From Aquabacter sp. L1I39 (GTDB taxonomy: Bacteria; Pseudomonadota; Alphaproteobacteria; Rhizobiales; Xanthobacteraceae), in contig NZ_CP072392.1 of NCBI RefSeq assembly GCF_017742835.1, positions 3,160,387-3,224,386 of the forward strand: a stretch of 64,000 nt of DNA, given 5' to 3'. The translations under genes were made by a program, and so were the position numbers. Positions 58,725 through 64,000 of the stretch are shown in pieces. The notes beneath the pieces were generated by a model. That model did not search any database, was not told the origin of the DNA, and worked only from the letters and a program-made list of their open reading frames with translations. Position 1 is the first letter of the stretch. Every line of letters starts with the position of its first letter.

Positions 58725-59996
58725 ATGCTCGAAAGACTGCCCGCCTATCGGCCGCTCACAGGCGCCGATTTGCCCCTGCGCCTCGCCCATCGCAGCGAGA
58801 TGACCGACGCCCTCGGCCCCATCACAGGCTGGCGCGTGCGGGAGATCGGCGACGGCAATCTCAACCTCGTCTTCGTGGTGGAGGGGTCGCGCGGCGCGCT
58901 CATCGTCAAGCAGGCGCTCCCCTATGCGCGCGTGGTGGGCGAGGGCTGGCCGCTCTCGCTGGCCCGCGCCACCTTCGAGTTTCATGCCCTGACGCGGCTC
59001 GGCGCCCGAGACCCCGGGCGCATGCCCAAGGTGCTCGCCTTCGACGAGACGCAAGCGCTGATCGTGATGGAGCATCTGACGCCGCATCTCATCCTGCGGC
59101 GCGGGCTCATTGCCGGGGAATGCTACGACGATCTCGGCCGGCATCTGGGCCACTATCTCGCCCGCACGCTGTTTCGCGGCTCCGACCTTCATCTTGGTCC
59201 GGCGCGGCGCAAGGCGGACACGGCCCTCTTCTGCGCCAATGTGGAATTGACGGGGATCACCGAGGATCTGGTCTTCACAGATCCCTTCCTTGACCACCCC
59301 CGCAACCGCCACACGCCGGGCCTGGAGCGGGAGGCGGCGCATGTGCGCGCAGACCGGGCGCTGACGCTGGCCGCCTGCGAAATGAAGGCGCGCTTCGCCA
59401 CGCGGTCGGAGACCCTGCTGCACGGCGATCTTCACACCGGCTCGGTCATGGCCACCGCCACCGATACGCGGGTGATCGACCCCGAATTCGCGGTCTATGG
59501 CCCCATGGGGTTTGATGTGGGCGCGCTCTTGGGCAATCTCTTCCTCGCCTTCTTCGCCCAGCCCGGTTTGCCAGCGGGCAGCGTTGACCGCGCCGCTTAT
59601 GGGGCGTTCATCCTGGATCTCGCCGCCACCGTCTGGGCGAGCTTCACCGCGGAGTTTTCCGCCCTCTGGCATTCTGAGCGCGCGGGAATGCTGGGCGGGC
59701 GGGATGTGTTCGAGGGGCAAGGCGATCCGCGCGGCGCGGACCTCCTGCTGAAGGCGCGTCTTGGCGAAATCTGGGAGGACACGCTCGGCTTTGCCGGCAT
59801 CGAGATGCATCGCCGCATTCTCGGCCTCGCCCATGCGGCGGAGTTGGAAGCGGTGGCCGATGAGCGAGTGCGCGCCGCCTGCGAGCGCCGCGCGCTGAAG
59901 GCGGGGCGGGCGCTCGCGGTGGGGCGCACGGGCTTCGCGCGCATGGCGGATGTGTGCGCGCTGATGCTGGACCTGGCCGGCGGGGCGCGGCCGTGA
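58725..59996 (+). CDS. mtnK: S-methyl-5-thioribose kinase
   Basis: Phosphorylates methylthioribose in methionine salvage. It has 423 residues with an aminoglycoside-phosphotransferase-like fold. GDGNLNLVFVVEG is the nucleotide loop, LIVKQALPYARVVGEGWPL the lysine strand, LLHGDLHTGSVMAT the catalytic loop with Asp, and VIDPEFAVYGPMGFD the metal-binding DxE motif. The start at 58725 is preceded by a normal N-terminus (MLERLPAYRPL). mtnA, its usual partner, is not in the window. Confidence 0.93.
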   Translation: MLERLPAYRPLTGADLPLRLAHRSEMTDALGPITGWRVREIGDGNLNLVFVVEGSRGALIVKQALPYARVVGEGWPLSLARATFEFHALTRLGARDPGRMPKVLAFDETQALIVMEHLTPHLILRRGLIAGECYDDLGRHLGHYLARTLFRGSDLHLGPARRKADTALFCANVELTGITEDLVFTDPFLDHPRNRHTPGLEREAAHVRADRALTLAACEMKARFATRSETLLHGDLHTGSVMATATDTRVIDPEFAVYGPMGFDVGALLGNLFLAFFAQPGLPAGSVDRAAYGAFILDLAATVWASFTAEFSALWHSERAGMLGGRDVFEGQGDPRGADLLLKARLGEIWEDTLGFAGIEMHRRILGLAHAAELEAVADERVRAACERRALKAGRALAVGRTGFARMADVCALMLDLAGGARP

Positions 59997-60016
59997 GGGC
60001 CGCCCCCGCTCCGCCG

Positions 60017-60523
60017 TCAGCGCCGCGAAATGGCGATGCGGATGGTCTCGTTCGCCGCCAGCGGCGTGCCGTCCTTGGCCATCCAGTCGGGCAAGGCGGC
60101 AAGGTCCGCCCGGTCGAGATCGAGCAGGTTGATATGCCGTCCGAGGCTCGCCACCGCCTCCAGCGGCACGCCCACGGGGCGCCCGCCAAGGCCGAACCAG
60201 CCGCCATAGGGCATCACCAGCACGAGCCCGCCCTCCGGCGTGCGCACCACCTCGGTGACGAAGCCGAGCGTGCGGTCGTCGAAGTCGAGGACCGCCTGGC
60301 CGATCAGGTCGCCCACGCGCGCCTTCTGGGGAAAGCGGCGCTCCATGCGCTGCTGCGGGGTGAGGCCATCCTCCTGCGCTACCGGCTGGGTGTGCGCCCC
60401 GCCTTCGCGGCGGGTGACTTGTGGGGTGCTTTGCGGCCCGTCATCGGCGCGGGCGGGACCGGCCAGTGGCACGGCGAGAAGCACGGCGGCGAGCGTGGAG
60501 GTGAGAAGAAGCTGGCTCTTCAT
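60017..60523 (-). CDS. Secreted PRC-barrel domain protein
   Basis: A 168-residue exported protein with a signal peptide ending near AGPARADDG. A linker rich in Gln and Glu follows, then a PRC-barrel-like domain (about 70-130: ARVGDLIGQAVLDFDDRTLGFVTEVVRTPEGGLVLVMPYGGWFGLGGRPVGVPLEAV, seen as continuous beta strands). It is divergent from a cytochrome b and molybdenum oxidoreductase pair across an AT-rich intergenic region, so it probably belongs to that redox module. Function is otherwise unknown. Confidence 0.82.
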   Translation of the reverse strand: MKSQLLLTSTLAAVLLAVPLAGPARADDGPQSTPQVTRREGGAHTQPVAQEDGLTPQQRMERRFPQKARVGDLIGQAVLDFDDRTLGFVTEVVRTPEGGLVLVMPYGGWFGLGGRPVGVPLEAVASLGRHINLLDLDRADLAALPDWMAKDGTPLAANETIRIAISRR

Positions 60524-60567
60524 TTGGATGTATGTCCGAATTGAAAGGGTGAATAGAAAATATATCT

Positions 60568-60580
60568 GAAATTGAATTTC
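60568..60580. promoter_or_regulatory. Palindrome in the divergent PRC-barrel/cytochrome b promoter region
   Basis: GAAATT (60568-60573) and AATTTC (60575-60580) form a perfect inverted repeat with one central base in an AT-rich 84-bp gap between the divergent genes. It may be the operator for both. Confidence 0.5.
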
Positions 60581-60607
60581 GTAAATCTAAATAAAGCGGG
60601 GCAGAAA

Positions 60608-61270
60608 ATGTCGGATATATCTCTTCATATGGGGCGTGTTAGAGATCGCGCGCGCCGTCTGCATCCGCTTCCATTGCGGATTATGCATTGGGTCAATGCT
60701 GTAACCATGGTCGTCATGATCATGAGTGGGTGGAAGATCTACAATGACGAAGTGATCTTCGGCTTTCTCCACTTTCCCGAGGAGATCGTGCTGGGGGTGT
60801 GGGCGCAGCATGGGCTGCAATGGCATTTCCTCGGCATGTGGGTGCTGGTGCTGAACGGGCTCGCTTATCTCGCCTATGGCATCCTCTCCGGCCGCTTCCA
60901 CCGCATGCTGCTGCCCATCCGGCCGCGCGAGGTGGTCGCGGAGGTGATCGCCGCGCTCACCTTCCGCCTGAAGCACGACGATCTCACCCACTACAATGCC
61001 GTGCAGAAGACCCTTTATGTGGGCGTGATCGGGGCCATCATCTTCCAGGTGGTCACCGGCCTCGCGCTGTGGAAGCCCGTGCAATTCCAGGGGCTTGTGA
61101 GCCTGTTCGGCGATTTTCAGGGCGTCCGCCTCGCCCATTTCCTCGGCATGGCGGCCATCGTCCTGTTCCTGGTGGTGCATGTGAGCCTCGCGCTCCTCGT
61201 GCCGCGCACCATCCTGGCCATGCTCACCGGCGGCCCCCGGCTGCCCGATGCCCCTCCCTCCGACCGCTGA
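60608..61270 (+). CDS. Cytochrome b/b6-domain membrane protein
   Basis: A 220-residue di-haem cytochrome b561-type membrane subunit with four helices. Haem-ligand His are expected in LHPLPLRIMHWVNAVTMVV (about 20-37) and in the last helices (VRLAHFLGMAAIVLFLVVHVSLAL). Such subunits pass electrons between quinone and periplasmic enzymes. The start at 60608 (MSDISLHM) is chosen; an upstream TTG codon is less likely. The next gene is a periplasmic molybdenum oxidoreductase nine bases away, its likely electron partner. Confidence 0.88.
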   Translation: MSDISLHMGRVRDRARRLHPLPLRIMHWVNAVTMVVMIMSGWKIYNDEVIFGFLHFPEEIVLGVWAQHGLQWHFLGMWVLVLNGLAYLAYGILSGRFHRMLLPIRPREVVAEVIAALTFRLKHDDLTHYNAVQKTLYVGVIGAIIFQVVTGLALWKPVQFQGLVSLFGDFQGVRLAHFLGMAAIVLFLVVHVSLALLVPRTILAMLTGGPRLPDAPPSDR

Positions 61271-61279
61271 AGGCGTGCC

Positions 61280-62071
61280 ATGTCGCTCCGCAGACGTCCC
61301 TTCTCCCTCTTCCGCCCGCAACAGGTGCCCGACCGCGGCGTGCTGGTGGAGAACCGCAAGCTGGTTGAGGCCATCGACCGCCGCAAGGTGCTGCGCGGGG
61401 CGCTGAGCCTTGGCGCGCTCACCTTGCTCACGGGCTGCAACGTCTCGCAGGACGAGAGCGTGCAGACCGTGCTGCGGGCGGTGTCCGACTTCAATGACGG
61501 GGCCCAGGCCGCTTTGTTCGACCCCAACAAGCTGGCCCCCACTTATGACGTCTCGCAGGTGGTGAAGCCCCCGCGCTTCAATGCCTATTACGAGATCGAG
61601 GATGTGCGCCCGGTGGACCTGTCCACCTGGAAGCTGGAGCTGGCCGGCCTCGTGAAGGACAAGCGCCCCTGGACGCTGGACGCCATCAACGCCTTGCCGC
61701 AGCAGGAGGAGATCATCCGCCACATCTGCGTGGAAGGCTGGGACTATATCGGCCAGTGGTCCGGCCCCAACCTGAAGGACTTTCTGACCCGCGTCGGGGC
61801 GGACCTCAGCGCCCGTTATGTGGCCTTCCATGGCGCCGACGATTACATGGAGAGCATCGACATGGCCTCGGCGCTCCATCCGCAGACCATCCTGGCCACC
61901 CATTATGCCGGCGAGCCTATCACCGATCCCTATGGCGCCCCGCTGCGCCTGCGCACGGCGGTGAAGCTCGGCTTCAAGAATCCCAAATGGGTGCGGGCCA
62001 TCGAGGTGACCAACACCTACCAGCAGGGCTTCTGGGAGAAGCAGGGCTTCAACTGGTTCTCCGGCCTGTGA
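61280..62071 (+). CDS. Molybdenum oxidoreductase, sulfite oxidase/MsrP-like
   Basis: A 263-residue oxidoreductase of the sulfite-oxidase molybdopterin family. The N-terminus has a twin-arginine segment (AIDRRKVLRGALSLGALTLL) followed by TGC, so Tat export and possibly lipidation are likely. The cofactor-binding Cys is in IRHICVEGWDYIGQWSGPNL (about 152-171). It lacks the C-terminal dimerisation domain of true sulfite oxidases, as in MsrP. Electron transfer with the cytochrome b encoded nine bases upstream is inferred; the substrate is unknown. Confidence 0.9.
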   Translation: MSLRRRPFSLFRPQQVPDRGVLVENRKLVEAIDRRKVLRGALSLGALTLLTGCNVSQDESVQTVLRAVSDFNDGAQAALFDPNKLAPTYDVSQVVKPPRFNAYYEIEDVRPVDLSTWKLELAGLVKDKRPWTLDAINALPQQEEIIRHICVEGWDYIGQWSGPNLKDFLTRVGADLSARYVAFHGADDYMESIDMASALHPQTILATHYAGEPITDPYGAPLRLRTAVKLGFKNPKWVRAIEVTNTYQQGFWEKQGFNWFSGL

Positions 62072-62105
62072 GGGACCGCCCTGCGGCCCGGCACGGCCTA
62101 AACCC

Positions 62106-64000
62106 ATGCTGAGCCTGCCGTCCGTCCTCGCGTGCGCCGCCATCGCGCTCGTCCTGTGGGGCGGGCCGGGATGGCTCCTCGCCACGCGCCTGCGGCTGGG
62201 GCTCGGGGGGAGCCTTGCGCTTGCGCCCGCGCTCGGCTGGGCGGTGCAGAATGCGCTGGCCTTGCCGATGGCGCAGCTGTTTGGCTTCTCGCCCGCCACG
62301 AGCCTTGCCGCCTCGCTGCTGGCCGGCGCGCTGGCGCTTCTTGCTGCCCCGCAGCCGGGGAAGCGGGCGCCCATGGCGCCGTTGCTTCTGTTCGCCGGGG
62401 CGGCGGCCCTCGTCGCTTTGCTGGCGGCGGCGGCGGTGTGGCCGAAGGCGGGAGATGGCGGCGTGCTGCTCTCCGCGCCCCTCTTCGATCATTCCAAAGT
62501 GGCGCTGATCGATGCCATCCTGCGGGAGGGCGTGCCTCCTGAAGATCCCGTCTATGGCGGTGCGCCGCTCACGGTATCTTATTATTATCTCTGGCATTTC
62601 GGCGCTGCCCAACTGGCCGGTCTCGTGGGCGCCACGGGCTGGGCCGCGGATGCGGCGGGAAGCTGGTTCACCGCCTTTGCCGCGCTCTGCCTCATGGGCG
62701 GGCTGGCGGCGCGCCTACGGCCGGGACGGCTCGCGCCAGGCCTGGTGCTGGTGGCCGCCCTCTCCGGTTCGCTTCGCCCCGCGCTGGCGGCGTTCGTGGG
62801 GCAGGCGGTCCTCGACAAGGTGCTGGAACCGGCGAGCGGTCTGGCGGGGTGGCTGTTCCAGGTGAGCTGGAGCCCCCATCACGTGATGGCCGCCTGTTGC
62901 GCGGTGCTCGTGCTCGGCCTGTTCCAGCGCCTCGCCGGCCGCGCGGGTCGGCCGGAGACCCTTCTGGTGGGTCTTGTGCTCGCGCTGGTCCTGGCGGCGG
63001 GCTTCCAGGCCTCGCTCTGGGTGGGCGGCATCATGCTGGCGCTGGCCGGAGGCGCGGTTGTGCTGGCGCTTCTGCGCGGATTGCCGCCCCGGCGGCGGCT
63101 GGCCTTTCTGGCACTGTGCCTTGGCGCGGCGCTGCTCGCTTTGGGGCTGAGCGCCCCCCTGCTGCACGCCCAGGCCGAAGCCGCGGCGGCGCGTGGCGGC
63201 GGGGTGCCGCTGGCGCTCGGCTTTTATCCGGTGCTGGCGCCCGATCTGCCGCATGCCGTGCGCCAGCTTCTTGATGTGCCGGCCTATTGGCTCGTCTTCC
63301 TGCCGCTGGAACTGCCTCTGGTCTTCTTGCCCGGCGCCCTCTGGCTGCTGCGCGGCCGGGGGGAGGACGCGCGCTTCACCCGCCTGCTGGCCCTGTTCGC
63401 CTTCGTCAGTCTTGCGGGCGGCTGGGTGCTGGTGAGCACGGCGGGGGAGAATAACGATCTGGGCTGGCGCGCCGTGCTGCCGGGGCTTCTCATCCTTATC
63501 CCGGCCGCTGCCGCGCAGGCGGCGGAGTGGATCGCCCGGCGGGCCCGCGCACGGCTGGTGGCGCTCGCGGTGGCGACGGCGGCGGGTCTTGCCGGCGGTG
63601 CCGTGGTCGGGGCGGGGAATCTGCGCGGGGTGCCGTCCCCTTCGGCGCAGGATTTCGCGCGCGCTCCCGACCTCTGGGCGGCGGTGCGCCGCCATGCGGG
63701 GCCGCAGGACCGGGTGGCCAACAATCCCGCTGCGTTCGCGGACATGACCCCTTGGCCCGTAAACATCTCCTGGGCGCTGCTGTCGAACCGACCCTCCTGC
63801 TTTGCGGGCAACGAACTGGCTCTGGCCTTCGCGCCTCTTTCGCCGCAGGCGCGGGCGGAGCTGACGGACCTGTTCGCGCGCGTCTTCGCCGGCACGCCGC
63901 AGGCGGACGACGTGGCGGCGATGGTGCATCGCCTCAATTGCCGGGTGCTGGTGGTGACGCCTCGGGATGGGGCCTGGGAGAACGATCCGTTCCGGGGCGC
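62106..64000 (+). CDS. Large polytopic membrane protein, GT-C-like, 3' partial
   Basis: The frame from the ATG at 62106 is open to the end of the window (631 complete codons). The product has about 12 or more hydrophobic segments. The extracytoplasmic loop LLSAPLFDHSKVALIDAILR followed by GGAPLTVSYYYLWHFGAAQL resembles membrane glycosyltransferases of the GT-C type (acidic residue in the first loop, aromatic cluster), but no family could be assigned. It lies 34 bases after the molybdenum oxidoreductase gene. The end of the gene is outside the window. Confidence 0.75.
   Translation, partial: MLSLPSVLACAAIALVLWGGPGWLLATRLRLGLGGSLALAPALGWAVQNALALPMAQLFGFSPATSLAASLLAGALALLAAPQPGKRAPMAPLLLFAGAAALVALLAAAAVWPKAGDGGVLLSAPLFDHSKVALIDAILREGVPPEDPVYGGAPLTVSYYYLWHFGAAQLAGLVGATGWAADAAGSWFTAFAALCLMGGLAARLRPGRLAPGLVLVAALSGSLRPALAAFVGQAVLDKVLEPASGLAGWLFQVSWSPHHVMAACCAVLVLGLFQRLAGRAGRPETLLVGLVLALVLAAGFQASLWVGGIMLALAGGAVVLALLRGLPPRRRLAFLALCLGAALLALGLSAPLLHAQAEAAAARGGGVPLALGFYPVLAPDLPHAVRQLLDVPAYWLVFLPLELPLVFLPGALWLLRGRGEDARFTRLLALFAFVSLAGGWVLVSTAGENNDLGWRAVLPGLLILIPAAAAQAAEWIARRARARLVALAVATAAGLAGGAVVGAGNLRGVPSPSAQDFARAPDLWAAVRRHAGPQDRVANNPAAFADMTPWPVNISWALLSNRPSCFAGNELALAFAPLSPQARAELTDLFARVFAGTPQADDVAAMVHRLNCRVLVVTPRDGAWENDPFRG

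Noticed and set aside
62715..63929. 404-codon minus-strand frame near the window end
   Set aside because: The plus strand carries a continuous membrane-protein frame to the end of the window; the minus frame is basic low-complexity sequence.

Overview
This window is a high-GC stretch of chromosome from an alphaproteobacterium. Gene content and order (split purM-purN, obgE/proB/proA/nadD/rsfS/rlmH/envC/ctpA, an atpHAGDC operon without the F0 genes, a SigF/NrsF pair, an envelope sigma promoter of Caulobacter type) fit the Hyphomicrobiales, most likely Xanthobacteraceae (Xanthobacter, Azorhizobium or Ancylobacter type). The family-level assignment is inference from gene style; no rRNA or tRNA gene was seen to confirm it. 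No CRISPR array, insertion sequence, prophage or replication origin was recognised.

Layout. 0-8 kb: the end of a two-gene chromate transporter, then two tandem paralogous secreted proteins built on a repeated Trp/Gly-Pro-Trp module, then a catalase gene divergent from oxyR. 9-20 kb: mostly housekeeping: purM-purN, a molybdopterin oxidoreductase, two adjacent TerC-family metal exporters, ndk, two MaoC-type hydratases, ychF, pth, rplY and an unlisted 41-residue lipoprotein-like gene. 19.5-22.2 kb: a complete SsuABC/TauABC-like ABC importer. 22-36 kb: priA, obgE, a vapBC toxin-antitoxin pair, proB, a secreted FG-GAP protein, proA, nadD, rsfS (apparently with a CTG start), rlmH, an SDR dehydrogenase, envC and ctpA. 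35.6-40.7 kb: the F1 ATP synthase operon with a strong terminator. 40.8-43 kb: rppH, a GNAT acetyltransferase and the rpmA/rplU ribosomal pair on the minus strand.

43-64 kb is accessory. An IclR regulator, flavoprotein aromatic hydroxylase, extradiol ring-cleavage dioxygenase and MFS transporter form a minus-strand aromatic catabolic unit, preceded by a 640-bp leader with two palindromes and a possible 10-codon leader peptide ending in Pro-stop. There follow an outer-membrane protein, the SigF/NrsF envelope-stress pair with its own promoter, a CGNR regulator, an Asp-nucleophile alpha/beta hydrolase under a palindromic promoter, a LysR gene divergent from an AhpD-like/flavin-oxidase pair, a Bug-receptor/GST/class II aldolase operon divergent from an XRE-cupin regulator, mtnK, and a PRC-barrel / cytochrome b / molybdenum oxidoreductase redox module. 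The window ends inside a large polytopic membrane protein gene.

How things fit: the housekeeping block is interrupted by small insertions (vapBC, the FG-GAP protein, the SDR gene), while the 43-60 kb region consists of small regulator-plus-enzyme modules, most of which have a visible inverted repeat at the promoter. The least explained items are the tandem Trp-module secreted proteins, the aromatic leader region, and the GST/aldolase/Bug operon.
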